DNA from: G963677445 sp963678275
Lineage (GTDB): Bacteria; Bacteroidota; Ignavibacteria; Ignavibacteriales; Melioribacteraceae
Length of the DNA: 64,000 bases
Direction: 5' to 3'
Assembly: GCA_963678275.1 (NCBI GenBank)
Contig: OY782765.1
Span: forward strand, 2,480,001 to 2,544,000
How positions within the stretch are numbered: the stretch's first letter is position 1; each line of letters starts with the position of its first letter. A model generated the notes under the pieces. It did no database searches, had not been told where the DNA came from, and saw only the letters and a program-made list of their open reading frames with translations. The position numbers and the translations under genes were made by a program. Shown here piece after piece: positions 9,614 to 18,618 of this stretch.

Positions 9614-11573
9614 ATTCTTTGTTCCCGGTCATCTTTTCAGACCTTCATTGCTGTTTTATCTTTCAGTTTTATTCCTGACGACAAAGGCTCTTCCGCAACA
9701 GGATACACTAATCAGCTTTGATGAACCGGGGGAAGAGTTTCTGGAAAGTCTTTCCGGCGAAATTGAAGAACCCCTTTTAGCCGAAATAATTGAAGAGCTG
9801 CGCGATAACCCGGTTTCACTTAATGACGCCGCGCCTGATGAACTTCTTTCTGTTCCCTTCCTCGATTATGCGGTCGTAAAAGGAATAATAAATTACCGAA
9901 AAAGAAATGGCCGCTTTTTCTCAATAAATGAGCTTCGTAACATTGAGGGTTTTAATCCCCGGCTTCTGATGTTTATCAGACAATTTCTTACTGTTGACAA
10001 GATTGAGAGGATAAAGAATCCGGAAGAAAAATCAGCCCCTTTCAATTTAATTTACCGTACCAGAATTAAGCAGGATCTCCAGCCCGAATATGGATATCTG
10101 AACGGGAATTATTCCGGCAGCCGCGTGAAATTTTATTCCAGACTGCAAATGAACTATGCGGGAAAAATTGAAAGCTGCTTATTATTTGAAAAGGATGCGG
10201 GAGAAAAGTCACTTACTGATTTCAGATCATTTAACGTAACAGTCAAAGATTTCTCATTATTTGACCAGGTTATAATTGGCGACTACCTGATGGAATTTGG
10301 ACACGGACTGGTAATGTGGAGTCCCTGGACATTCGGAAAAACTGTTGAAACTCCCGCCCTTATGAGGAACGGAAGAGGGTTGGTTCCTTATAAAAGCGCC
10401 GATGAGGAAAAATTCCTCAGGGGAATCGCTATATCCGCGACAGAGGGCCCGCTTTCATACGAATTGTTTTATTCGAATAATAACAGAGACGCTATCATAA
10501 ATGAAGCGGGAGTTATAACATCACTTCCTGAAAGCGGATACCACAGAACAGAAACCGAATCTTCCAGAAAGGATAATAGCAGTCTTTCCACATGGGGAAT
10601 GAGCGTGAGTTATTTACCGTTCGAAAATTTTAGATTTTCCATATTGTATTATAAGAACCGGCTCGACCGGATTAACAACTACCCATCCGATTATTTATCT
10701 GCTTATTCGGAACTCAGACTTGGGAAAGGGAAATTTTCATTAGAAGCGGCAAAAAATAACAACAAAACAGCTTTACAGGGAAATATTGAGCTGAATTTAT
10801 TAAAAAATCTGGCAGTCATATCATCAGTAAGAAATTATCCTGAAGATTATTACGCGCCATTTAGCGGAGCCTGGGGCGAGAGATCGAACACATCGGGCGA
10901 AAGAGGATTCCTTACCGGTTTTCGGCTTAACACTGTTTATGGCAGTATCTCAGGTTATTATGATATATTCAGTTTCCCGTCCGGTTTTTCAGAGGGGGAA
11001 TTCTCCCGTTCCGGAAATGATCTTAACATTTCTTTCAGATCAGCTAAATTCGGACCCATTCGATTTAATCTGAAATTCAGTTCTGAAACAAAAGAAGAGG
11101 ATATTACTGAAGAGAATAACTTTCGATTGGTTAAAATCACTTCCGCAAAAACCCGGGGGGAGATAATTTTTTTACCAGGCAAAAACATAGCTCTGAAAAC
11201 AAGAATTGAATACCGGCAGGTTTCGAAGCCGCTTAATGAAAAAGGGATACTGCTCTTTCAGGATTTTAAAATGACGCCGGTAAATAATATTGTGGTCAGA
11301 GGCAGGTTTATTTATTTTCAAACTGATTCCTTCAATTCGGCGATTTATGAATTTGAATCCGCCCCGGCAGGCGACATGTATAATCCGGCATTATTTGGCA
11401 ACGGAATGAGGTGGTACCTTCTCATAAAATACAAAATCAGCACATCCCTGCACGCAGGTTTTAAGTATTCCGAAACTATAAAACCGGGTGAAAAATCCAT
11501 TGGAAGCGGGCTGCAAAAAATTAATGGAAATATTGATAATAATCTCTCTTTTCAGATTGATTTCGCATACTGA
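9603..11573 (+). CDS. Secreted helix-hairpin-helix / outer-membrane barrel protein
   Basis: A 656-residue protein with signal peptide (LFYLSVLFLTTKALPQ). A ComEA-like helix-hairpin-helix region at about residues 55-125 (LNDAAPDELLSVPFLDYAVV, INELRNIEGF) follows. The remainder is beta-strand rich, with many short aromatic strands ending FQIDFAY, as expected for an outer-membrane barrel. HhH motifs usually bind DNA backbone non-specifically, so an exported HhH-barrel could take part in DNA uptake or attachment; this is inference. It overlaps the upstream barrel gene by 11 bp, giving a two-gene unit. Proteins of this layout are common, but not functionally assigned, in Bacteroidota relatives. 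Confidence 0.7.
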   Translation: MITKFFVPGHLFRPSLLFYLSVLFLTTKALPQQDTLISFDEPGEEFLESLSGEIEEPLLAEIIEELRDNPVSLNDAAPDELLSVPFLDYAVVKGIINYRKRNGRFFSINELRNIEGFNPRLLMFIRQFLTVDKIERIKNPEEKSAPFNLIYRTRIKQDLQPEYGYLNGNYSGSRVKFYSRLQMNYAGKIESCLLFEKDAGEKSLTDFRSFNVTVKDFSLFDQVIIGDYLMEFGHGLVMWSPWTFGKTVETPALMRNGRGLVPYKSADEEKFLRGIAISATEGPLSYELFYSNNNRDAIINEAGVITSLPESGYHRTETESSRKDNSSLSTWGMSVSYLPFENFRFSILYYKNRLDRINNYPSDYLSAYSELRLGKGKFSLEAAKNNNKTALQGNIELNLLKNLAVISSVRNYPEDYYAPFSGAWGERSNTSGERGFLTGFRLNTVYGSISGYYDIFSFPSGFSEGEFSRSGNDLNISFRSAKFGPIRFNLKFSSETKEEDITEENNFRLVKITSAKTRGEIIFLPGKNIALKTRIEYRQVSKPLNEKGILLFQDFKMTPVNNIVVRGRFIYFQTDSFNSAIYEFESAPAGDMYNPALFGNGMRWYLLIKYKISTSLHAGFKYSETIKPGEKSIGSGLQKINGNIDNNLSFQIDFAY

Positions 11574-11688
11574 AATTTGTTACATTAACTATAACAATTA
11601 ACTTTTCTTTGTACATTTCAGCTACAGAGAAAGGCAACTGAAAAAGTATATTTTTATCAATTAACAATAAGAAAAAGGACAGGAATAT

Positions 11689-12864
11689 ATGAGAACCATA
11701 GTTGCAATGCCGGGTGACGGAATAGGAAAAGTGGTTCTTCCCGAAGCAATCAGACTTCTGGAAGCGGCAGGATTTGAAGCGGAATATGTTCATGGGGATA
11801 TCGGTTGGGAATTCTGGCAGAAAGAAGGGAATGCCCTGCCCCAGCGCACAATCGATCTTCTCGAAAAGCACAAAATCGGACTTTTCGGAGCTATCACAAG
11901 TAAACCAAAAGACGCGGCGGCTAAAGAACTGGCCCCCGAGCTTCAGGACAAAGGTTACGTTTATTTCAGCCCTATAGTCGGACTAAGACAGCATTTTAAT
12001 CTTGATATCTGCACACGCCCCTGTAAAGCGTTTAAAGGCAATCCTCTTAACTTCATCCGCAGAGCCGGTGACGGATTTGAAGAGCCCCCGGTCGACGCGG
12101 TCATTTTCCGTCAGAACACTGAGGGTCTTTATGCAGGAATCGAATGGACCAATCCTCCGAAACATGTCAGAGACGCTCTCGAGACTCATCCGAAAATGAA
12201 GAAGTTCGCCGACGCCCCAAGCGAAGATCTCGCGATTTCAACAAGAATTATAACTCGCAAAGCCGCTCAGAGAATTCTCCGCGCCGCTTTTGAGTACGCG
12301 AAAAAACATGGTTACACAAATGTTACCGTATGTGAAAAACCAAATGTTCTCCGCGAAACATCAGGAATGATGCTTTTTGAAGCCCGCAAGATAAAAGAAG
12401 AATATCCCGATATCCAGCTTTGGGATACCAACATCGACGCCCAGATGATGTGGCTGACTAAAAACCCTGAAGATTATGGTGTAATTGTTGCCGAAAATAT
12501 GTTTGGCGATATCATCAGCGACGGTTTTGCCGGTCTCGTTGGCGGACTTGGGTTCGCGTGCAGCGCGAACGTTGGTGATGAAGTGGCAGTTTTTGAGCCC
12601 ACTCATGGTTCAGCGCCAAAATATGAAGAGCTTAATCCCTCAATTGTAAACCCGATAGCAATGTTCCTTAGCGCCTGTATGATGCTTGATCATATCGGGG
12701 AAACAGAAACTGCTGAAAAAATCCGTAAAGCTATCGCCGCGGTTATCGAGGAAGGTAAAGTCAGAACTTATGATATGATGAAATTGCGGGGCAGCGCTAA
12801 AGTTTTTGAGCAGGGCGCCTGCAACACTCAGGAAATGACTGACGCGGTTATCAGTAAATTATAG
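11689..12864 (+). CDS. icd: Isocitrate dehydrogenase, probably NADP-dependent
   Basis: A 391-residue member of the isocitrate/isopropylmalate dehydrogenase family, interconverting isocitrate and 2-oxoglutarate plus CO2. The start motif PGDGIGK, the substrate-binding FRQNTEGLYAGIE, NMFGDIISDGFAGLVGGLG and the cofactor loop HGSAPKY are all present. Lys-Tyr after HGSAP matches the NADP-specific pattern of E. coli Icd, whereas NAD enzymes usually have Asp-Ile. The phosphorylation-loop region reads YFSPIVGLRQ, with the usual Asn replaced, so substrate specificity deserves a check. The following genes (aconitase, citrate lyase) support isocitrate as substrate. A GGACAGGAAT ribosome site precedes the ATG. 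A weak terminator follows at 12876. Confidence 0.8.
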   Translation: MRTIVAMPGDGIGKVVLPEAIRLLEAAGFEAEYVHGDIGWEFWQKEGNALPQRTIDLLEKHKIGLFGAITSKPKDAAAKELAPELQDKGYVYFSPIVGLRQHFNLDICTRPCKAFKGNPLNFIRRAGDGFEEPPVDAVIFRQNTEGLYAGIEWTNPPKHVRDALETHPKMKKFADAPSEDLAISTRIITRKAAQRILRAAFEYAKKHGYTNVTVCEKPNVLRETSGMMLFEARKIKEEYPDIQLWDTNIDAQMMWLTKNPEDYGVIVAENMFGDIISDGFAGLVGGLGFACSANVGDEVAVFEPTHGSAPKYEELNPSIVNPIAMFLSACMMLDHIGETETAEKIRKAIAAVIEEGKVRTYDMMKLRGSAKVFEQGACNTQEMTDAVISKL

Positions 12865-12875
12865 TTCTTTCTGAT

Positions 12876-12902
12876 GAGCGGCTTTTTATCGCTGCTCTTT
12901 TT
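12876..12902 (+). terminator. Weak terminator-like hairpin after icd
   Basis: GAGCGGC and GCTGCTC can pair (one mismatch) around an eight-base loop, followed by CTTTTTAT. It sits 12 bp after the icd stop and may attenuate transcription into the next gene. Confidence 0.5.
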
Positions 12903-12927
12903 ATTTACAGAATTCTCATTAAAAATT

Positions 12928-12976
12928 AACCTCACCCCCGGCCCCTCTCCTTATGAAGGAGAGGGGAGATTTTAAT
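12928..12976. repeat. CTCACCCC-type palindromic repeat
   Basis: Contains CCTCACCCCCGGCCCCTCTCC followed by an inverted GGAGAGGGG after a seven-base loop. It is related to composite hairpins at 17155-17275 and 29516-29605. The ATG inside it at 12953 is not a believable start for the next gene. Confidence 0.6.
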
Positions 12977-13033
12977 GCCTTAGGGGATGCAGTAACAAGC
13001 AATAATTTGAATCACCAAAAACCGGATACAGGA

Positions 13034-13579
13034 ATGAGAGAAAAAGTAAAAAAAATATGGCCCGAAATTGAATGGATAAAAGATGAGGACCTGAAGGAAA
13101 AAACTCTTCAGTGCTGGATTTACGCTATCGAGAACAGTGTGCTCGAACCGGAAGACCTTGAAAAAATTCCATTCTCTTTACTTATCGACAATTGCCAGAT
13201 ATCTTTTATGAACCACAAGAGGACCTGTGTGCATCTCGCGGTTGAAATGGCAAAGGTAATGAAAAATAATTTTGGCGATGAAGTTGAAATTGATATGGAC
13301 CTTCTTATTTCAGGCGCCATTCTTATCGATGTCGGCAAGCTTATCGAATATGAAATTGTTGATGGTAAACTTGGCACTACAAAAGCAGGAAAACTTGTTC
13401 GTCATCCATTCAGCGGAATTTCTATTGCCGATCGTTTTGGACTGCCATATGAAGTGCAGCATATAATTGGCACCCATTCGAAAGAAGGTGATCTTGGCAA
13501 ACGTACAGTGGAATCAATTATTGTTCATCATGCCGATTTTGTAAGCTTTGATCCGTTCAGAGCTGAAAAGCGAATATAA
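13034..13579 (+). CDS. HD-domain-like protein with altered HD motif
   Basis: About 181 residues. It resembles HDIG-type phosphohydrolases: a first metal His in TCVHLAVEMAKVM, then GAILIDVGKLIEYE where the usual His-Asp pair reads Ile-Asp, then RHPFSGISIADRFGLP and HHADFVSFDPF for the late His/Asp ligands. Loss of the central His suggests changed or weakened metal catalysis. I place the start at 13034; an upstream ATG at 12953 lies inside a palindromic repeat. The gene lies between icd and aconitase on the same strand, 22 bp before the aconitase ATG, so it is part of the citrate gene run. A nucleotide-signalling or regulatory job there is speculative. Confidence 0.65.
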   Translation: MREKVKKIWPEIEWIKDEDLKEKTLQCWIYAIENSVLEPEDLEKIPFSLLIDNCQISFMNHKRTCVHLAVEMAKVMKNNFGDEVEIDMDLLISGAILIDVGKLIEYEIVDGKLGTTKAGKLVRHPFSGISIADRFGLPYEVQHIIGTHSKEGDLGKRTVESIIVHHADFVSFDPFRAEKRI

Positions 13580-13601
13580 AACTGAAGTATGGAGAATGTT
13601 T

Positions 13602-15581
13602 ATGTCGCAAAATTTAGTTGAAAAAATAGCAGGCAGATTCGCGGTTGGATTGGAAGAAGGTGAAATCGTAAAAAGCGGGAGTTTTATCTCTATCCGTCCG
13701 GCTCATATAATGACTCACGATAACACCGGCGCGGTTATTCCCAAATTCAAATCTATCGGCGCCACAAAATTCGCGAATCCGCGGCAGGTTGTTCACACTC
13801 TGGACCATAACATCCAGGATAAAGGTGAAAAAAACCTGGCGAAGTATAAAAAAATTGAAGAATTTTCCGCCTCCATGGGGGCAGATTTTTACCCGGCAGG
13901 AAGAGGAATCGGACACCAGATAATGTGTGAGGAAGGTTATGTCTGGCCTGGCACAATGGTAGTGGCTTCCGACAGCCATTCGAATATGTATGGCGGTCTT
14001 GGCGTGCTCGGAACTCCTATTGTGAGAACAGACGCCGCGGCTATCTGGGCCACAGGAAGAACGTGGTGGCAGATTCCCCCGGTCGCGAAAGTTCAGCTTA
14101 AAGGCAAACTATCAAAAGGAGTTGTCGGAAAAGATGTTATCATAGCTCTTTGCGGTTATTTTAATCATGATGAAGTGCTGAATCATATAATTGAATTTTC
14201 AGGAGATGGCATAAAAGAGCTCAACATAAACCAGCGACTGACCATCGCTAATATGACAACCGAATGGGGAGCCCTGGGTGGTGTTTTCCCGATAGACAAT
14301 AAAACCATTGAATGGCTCGAAAAGAGAATTGATGTTGTCGAAAAACGTGGCATGGCAGGTGTGCCATCTGATTCAGACGGCAACGGTGTTCATCCGAGAC
14401 TTAACAAGACAAGACTGGAAGAACTGAAAAATTCACTTCCGGAACTTCAGCCGGATGCCGACGCCTGGTACGCGAAAGAACTGGTTATCGATCTTTCAAC
14501 CATCCAGCCTTATGTGGCGGGTCCAAACTCCGTAAAAGTTTCCTCCACTGTCGCGGATCTCTCAAAAGAGGATATCAAAATTCATAAAGCATACCTCGTA
14601 TCCTGCGTTAACAGCCGCCTGGATGATATCCATGAGGCCGCGGAGGTGCTTAAAGGCAAAAAAATAGCCGAAGGAGTCGAATTCTATATCGCTGCCGCTT
14701 CCAGCGAAGTACAGGCAGAAAGTGAAAGAAATGGTGACTGGCAGGCCCTCGTTGACGCCGGAGCTACTGTTCTTCCTCCCGGATGCGGTCCATGTATCGG
14801 ACTTGGAGCCGGTTTGCTTGAAGATGGTGAAACAGGCATATCAGCTACAAACCGCAACTTCAAAGGACGCATGGGTTCACCTGATGCCAGGGCTTATCTC
14901 GCTTCTCCCGCTGTCGTCGCCTATTCAGCCCTTAAAGGTAAAATAGATTTTTCATGGCAGGGTGAAATCAAAGAGATAAAAGGTGAAATCAGAACAAATC
15001 CAAAACCTGCCGGTAAAGCCGCAGCAGTAAAAATAATTCCCGGATTTCCTGAAAAACTTGAAGGTGAAATACTCTACTGCCATCAAAATAATCTGAATAC
15101 CGATGGCATCTATCCGGGTAAGTATACCTATGTTGATGACTTCAAACCTGAAGATCAGGCAAGAGTTGTAATGGAAAATTATGATCCTGAATTCGGCAAA
15201 ATCGCCGAAGCAGGAAATATTCTTGTCGGCGGTTATAATTTCGGCACCGGAAGCTCGCGCGAACAGGCGGCCACGGCTCTTAAATATCGCGGCGTTAAAC
15301 TGGTGATTGTCGGATCGGCAAGCGCGACATATATGAGAAACGCCCTCAATAACGGTTTTCTTGTGGTTGAACTGCCCGAGCTTTCCGATGATCTGAAAAA
15401 GAAATATGGTGAGGAAAAACTTACAGTCAAAACCGGAAGTAAAGCCGAAATAGATTTTGTTAAGTCAACTCTCAAATTTGATGGAAAAGAATACAGTTTC
15501 AGTCCCGTTGGAACAGCCGCCCAGGAACTGGTTGTAGTAGGCGGACTCGAAAACTGGGTAAAAAAGAATCTGGAAAAATAA
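13602..15581 (+). CDS. Aconitate hydratase (short, Aquifex-type)
   Basis: A 659-residue Fe-S hydro-lyase interconverting citrate, cis-aconitate and isocitrate. The catalytic large domain comes first, with DSHSNMYGGLG. The three cluster cysteines lie in VSCVNSR (near residue 333) and GCGPCIG (near 393 and 396). SATNRNFKGRMG and the swivel domain NFGTGSSREQAATALKYRG follow. At about 660 residues it is much shorter than AcnA/AcnB (near 900) and matches the compact aconitase type described from Aquifex. Homoaconitase or isopropylmalate isomerase are related options, but the citrate lyase context argues for aconitase. The ATG at 13602 is chosen because GGAG lies seven bases upstream; earlier ATGs at 13548 and 13596 fit worse. 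Confidence 0.85.
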   Translation: MSQNLVEKIAGRFAVGLEEGEIVKSGSFISIRPAHIMTHDNTGAVIPKFKSIGATKFANPRQVVHTLDHNIQDKGEKNLAKYKKIEEFSASMGADFYPAGRGIGHQIMCEEGYVWPGTMVVASDSHSNMYGGLGVLGTPIVRTDAAAIWATGRTWWQIPPVAKVQLKGKLSKGVVGKDVIIALCGYFNHDEVLNHIIEFSGDGIKELNINQRLTIANMTTEWGALGGVFPIDNKTIEWLEKRIDVVEKRGMAGVPSDSDGNGVHPRLNKTRLEELKNSLPELQPDADAWYAKELVIDLSTIQPYVAGPNSVKVSSTVADLSKEDIKIHKAYLVSCVNSRLDDIHEAAEVLKGKKIAEGVEFYIAAASSEVQAESERNGDWQALVDAGATVLPPGCGPCIGLGAGLLEDGETGISATNRNFKGRMGSPDARAYLASPAVVAYSALKGKIDFSWQGEIKEIKGEIRTNPKPAGKAAAVKIIPGFPEKLEGEILYCHQNNLNTDGIYPGKYTYVDDFKPEDQARVVMENYDPEFGKIAEAGNILVGGYNFGTGSSREQAATALKYRGVKLVIVGSASATYMRNALNNGFLVVELPELSDDLKKKYGEEKLTVKTGSKAEIDFVKSTLKFDGKEYSFSPVGTAAQELVVVGGLENWVKKNLEK

Positions 15582-15598
15582 TCAAAAGGTTTATAAAT

Positions 15599-17041
15599 AT
15601 GGAAAAATCAATCTCAAGACAAATAGCGGAATTTGCCGTTAATCTTAAGTATGAAGATCTGCCCCAGGAAGTTGTATATGAAGTAAAGAGATATCTTTAT
15701 GACTCTGTCGGCTGCGCGTATGGTAGTATGAAAACAAAAGATGTGAATATTCTCAAAGATATTTACACAGAAATGGGAGGCAAAGAGGAAGCCACCCTGT
15801 TCGGATTCGGCGACAAAATTCCGGCTGTAAACGCCACACTTGTTAATTCACTTATGATCAGGGCTCTCGATTTTAATGATATTTACTGGAAAGAAGACCC
15901 TTCTCATCCATCTGATATCATTCCCGCTGCTCTTACAGTTGCCGAAATGGTCGGCGCGTCAATGAAAGATGTAATCGTCGCGATTGTTCTCGCTTACGAA
16001 TTTGAACAGCGCCTATGTCTTTTCGCAGTTCCGGGAATCCGTGAAAGAAAATGGCACCACGCTACCCTTACTCAGTTTGTTTCTCCTGTAGTCGCCGGAA
16101 AAATTCTCGGGCTTACAGTAGATCAGATGGTTAACGCTATCGGCATCAGCGGCTCACATAACCATACTATCGGATGTCCGACCGCGGGTAAACTCACAAT
16201 GATGAAAAACACTGTTGACCCGATGGCTGTTCAGAGCGGCGTTTTTGCTGCCCTGATGGCTCAGAAAGGTTATTCAGGTACAGAAAAAGTTTTCGAAGGA
16301 AAAGAAGGATTCATGGATTGTTTCCTCGGATGGGATTATAAAGAAGAAGCTGTTGCCCCGATCAAGATGGAAGGACGCGACGCCGGCGCGGAACTGCCTG
16401 ACTGGACCTGGGATGTTGAAGCGCTTGTTGGCGGACTTGGCGAAAGCTGGAAAATTCTTGAATGCAGCATGAAGGCATTCCCGACAGAAGCTCTTACTCA
16501 TACTCACCTGAGCGCCACCCTGAAAGTGGTCACCGGCAATAACATTAAATATGATGAAATTGAAGAAGTAGTGATAACTACTATCGCCCGCGCGTGCGAT
16601 ATTCTTTTTGATCCCCATAAATACCGTCCCGAATCAAGGGAAACAGCCGATCATTCACTTCCCTACTGTATCGCGGCCGCTATTGTCGACCACAAGATAA
16701 CAACAAATTCATTCTCTGAAGAAAAAATGAAAGATCCCGCTATATGGGAAGTTATCGACAGAATCAAAGGTGACGCCTCGATTGAATTCGAAAAGATGTT
16801 CCCGGCAAAACAGCCTTCAAAAGTTGTCGTCAGGACCAAAGATGGCCGTGAATTCTCTGAGTATCTTGAATATCCCAAAGGTGATCCGCGCGAACCGATG
16901 ACAATGGAAGACCTTGAAAATAAATTTAACGCTCTCAGCGATCCTCATCTCTCTAAAGAAAGACAGGCAGCCGCAAAAGAAATGATTTTCTCCTGCGATA
17001 GCCTTGACGCGAAAACTTTCATGAAAGAGCTTGTTGTATAA
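15599..17041 (+). CDS. MmgE/PrpD family dehydratase
   Basis: A 480-residue cytoplasmic protein of the MmgE/PrpD fold, which includes 2-methylcitrate dehydratase and cis-aconitate decarboxylase. Landmarks are ALDFNDIYW, DPSHPSDIIPAALTVAEM with Asp/His residues at the active site, the TLTQFVSPVVAGKILGL helix, and the CPTAGKLTMMKNTVDPMA lysine region. PrpD enzymes can dehydrate citrate as well as methylcitrate. Situated 17 bp after aconitase and upstream of citrate lyase, it probably acts on a C6 tricarboxylate. No prpB or prpC is nearby, so a complete methylcitrate cycle is not indicated. Exact substrate unknown. Confidence 0.75.
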   Translation: MEKSISRQIAEFAVNLKYEDLPQEVVYEVKRYLYDSVGCAYGSMKTKDVNILKDIYTEMGGKEEATLFGFGDKIPAVNATLVNSLMIRALDFNDIYWKEDPSHPSDIIPAALTVAEMVGASMKDVIVAIVLAYEFEQRLCLFAVPGIRERKWHHATLTQFVSPVVAGKILGLTVDQMVNAIGISGSHNHTIGCPTAGKLTMMKNTVDPMAVQSGVFAALMAQKGYSGTEKVFEGKEGFMDCFLGWDYKEEAVAPIKMEGRDAGAELPDWTWDVEALVGGLGESWKILECSMKAFPTEALTHTHLSATLKVVTGNNIKYDEIEEVVITTIARACDILFDPHKYRPESRETADHSLPYCIAAAIVDHKITTNSFSEEKMKDPAIWEVIDRIKGDASIEFEKMFPAKQPSKVVVRTKDGREFSEYLEYPKGDPREPMTMEDLENKFNALSDPHLSKERQAAAKEMIFSCDSLDAKTFMKELVV

Positions 17042-17393
17042 GAAGGTTTTCGTTTTTACATCCTGGTAAAGATTGCTCCAAAAATATTACGAGCTTCTTT
17101 ACGTGGAAATTAGTTTTTTGAAAAGAAAAAAAATTATTGGTTGGGTGGGTTAGAAATTTAACCTCACTCCAATCCCTCTTATGCCGGGGCGCGATTGCGG
17201 CCTTAGCCATAAGAGAAGCTTTAAAAAGTCCCTCCCCTTTATAAGGGGAGGGATTTAGGGTGGGGTTGTGAGAAAAACATTCTTGACTAAACTCAATTTA
17301 TTCACTCCCTCCCGCAACACTGAAGATATCAGTGAAGTTATTAAATGTTAATAACTTATATTATTTTACGATAGATTTAACCAGGTAAATGTT
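17042..17393. repeat. Intergenic region with composite CTCAC...GTGAG hairpin
   Basis: This 350-bp gap within the citrate run has an outer inverted pair near 17161 (CTCACTCC) and 17264 (GGGGTTGTGAG). Two inner hairpins lie between them: CTCTTATG with CATAAGAG, and CCCTCCCC with GGGGAGGG. Nothing protein-coding is seen. A promoter for citDE-citF may lie in the AT-rich part at 17330-17390 but cannot be pinned down. Confidence 0.6.
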
Positions 17394-18617
17394 ATGGAAA
17401 ATAAAAAAATTGCCAATGCGGGCAAACTTGGTGATAAAGTAAAATCGGACTGCCATGTAGAGATAGAATTGACCGATTCCGGCGGTGTTAAGTTTAATGT
17501 AAAAAGTAAAGTTGAAAGCATGTTCGGAAAGAATATCCGGAAACAGCTTGAAGAACTCGCGAACTTTTTTGAACTTAAAAATGCCGTTATATCGCTTACA
17601 GACGCCGGAGCGCTGCCCCATGTCATATCGGCCCGGTTTGAAGCCGCTCTTAAAAAACTTCATCCCGATGAAAAAAAAGAATTCCTCCCGCCGATGTCGG
17701 AAACGAATAAATATGGAACAAAAATTGACCGACTTCGCCGAAGCAGACTATACCTCCCCGGAAATGAACCAAAGTTCTATGCCAACGCCGGCCTTCATCA
17801 GCCCGACGGAGTTATTCTTGATCTCGAGGACAGCGTTTCACCGACAGAAAAAGACGCCGCCCGCTACATTGTGAGAAATACACTGCTTACCACCAATTTT
17901 TATGGCGCGGAAAGAATGGTCCGCATAAACCAGCTCCCCCGCGGACTGGATGATCTCGATTTTGTAGTTCCTCATAATCTTCATGTAATACTGATACCTA
18001 AATGTGAATCAGCCGAAGATGTGAAGAAGATTGAAGAAAAAACTTTACAGATTAAAAAAGAAAAAGGCACAACAGGGGAAACATACTTTATGCCTATTAT
18101 TGAAAGCGCCCTCGGAGTAATTAAAGCTTATGAAATTGCCACAGCTTCCAAATATAATTGCGCTCTCGCGGTTGGACTGGAAGACTACACTGCCGATATA
18201 GGCACACAAAGAACCAATGAAGGTACCGAAAGTTTCTTCGCACGCTCAATGGTTATCAACGCGGCGAAAGGGGCGGGAATCCAGCCCATTGATACTGTAT
18301 TTTCAGATGTTTCAGATATGGACGCGCTCAGGGATTCAGTTATTGAAGCAAAATCTCTCGGGTTTGAAGGAAAAGGCTGCATCCATCCACGGCAGATACA
18401 GGTAATTCATGAAGCTTTTGCCCCCACCGAAGCCGAAATAACCAAAGCGAAAAAAATCGTGATGGCGTTTGACGAGGCTGAGAAAAAAGGAATCGGAGTG
18501 GTTTCGATTGGAAGCAAGATGATCGACGCTCCGGTTGTTAAACGGGCGCAGCGTGTAATCCACCTGGCTCTTCTGAATAATTTGCTGAATGAAAACTGGA
18601 AAGAGGAAGGAGAGTAA
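17394..18617 (+). CDS. citDE: Fused citrate lyase acyl-carrier (CitD) and beta (CitE) subunits
   Basis: A 407-residue protein. Residues 1-95 align by eye with CitD, the gamma acyl-carrier subunit: NAGKLGDKVKSDCHVEIEL carries a serine (Ser18) at the place where CitD is loaded with its phosphoribosyl-dephospho-CoA arm, and the C-terminal part reads DAGALPHVISARFEAAL. From about residue 110 the sequence is a complete CitE/HpcH-fold lyase subunit: RRSRLYLPGN, VILDLEDSVSPTEKD, VRINQLPRG, PIIESALGVI and GKGCIHPRQ. CitE cleaves citryl-thioester to acetyl-thioester and oxaloacetate. In classic operons citD and citE are separate genes. CitF follows after one base. Ligase and prosthetic-group genes (citC, citX, citG) are not in this window. 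Confidence 0.88.
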   Translation: MENKKIANAGKLGDKVKSDCHVEIELTDSGGVKFNVKSKVESMFGKNIRKQLEELANFFELKNAVISLTDAGALPHVISARFEAALKKLHPDEKKEFLPPMSETNKYGTKIDRLRRSRLYLPGNEPKFYANAGLHQPDGVILDLEDSVSPTEKDAARYIVRNTLLTTNFYGAERMVRINQLPRGLDDLDFVVPHNLHVILIPKCESAEDVKKIEEKTLQIKKEKGTTGETYFMPIIESALGVIKAYEIATASKYNCALAVGLEDYTADIGTQRTNEGTESFFARSMVINAAKGAGIQPIDTVFSDVSDMDALRDSVIEAKSLGFEGKGCIHPRQIQVIHEAFAPTEAEITKAKKIVMAFDEAEKKGIGVVSIGSKMIDAPVVKRAQRVIHLALLNNLLNENWKEEGE

Positions 18618-18618
18618 A

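Noticed and set aside
11574..11688. Promoter of the citrate module
   Set aside because: A TTTG-type -33 box is present, but no convincing TAnnTTTG partner at the right distance; not listed as a feature.
12953..13033. N-terminal extension of the HD-like protein
   Set aside because: The extra codons are encoded by a palindromic repeat (GGAGAGGGG arm); HD-like sequence starts only after the internal ATG at 13034.
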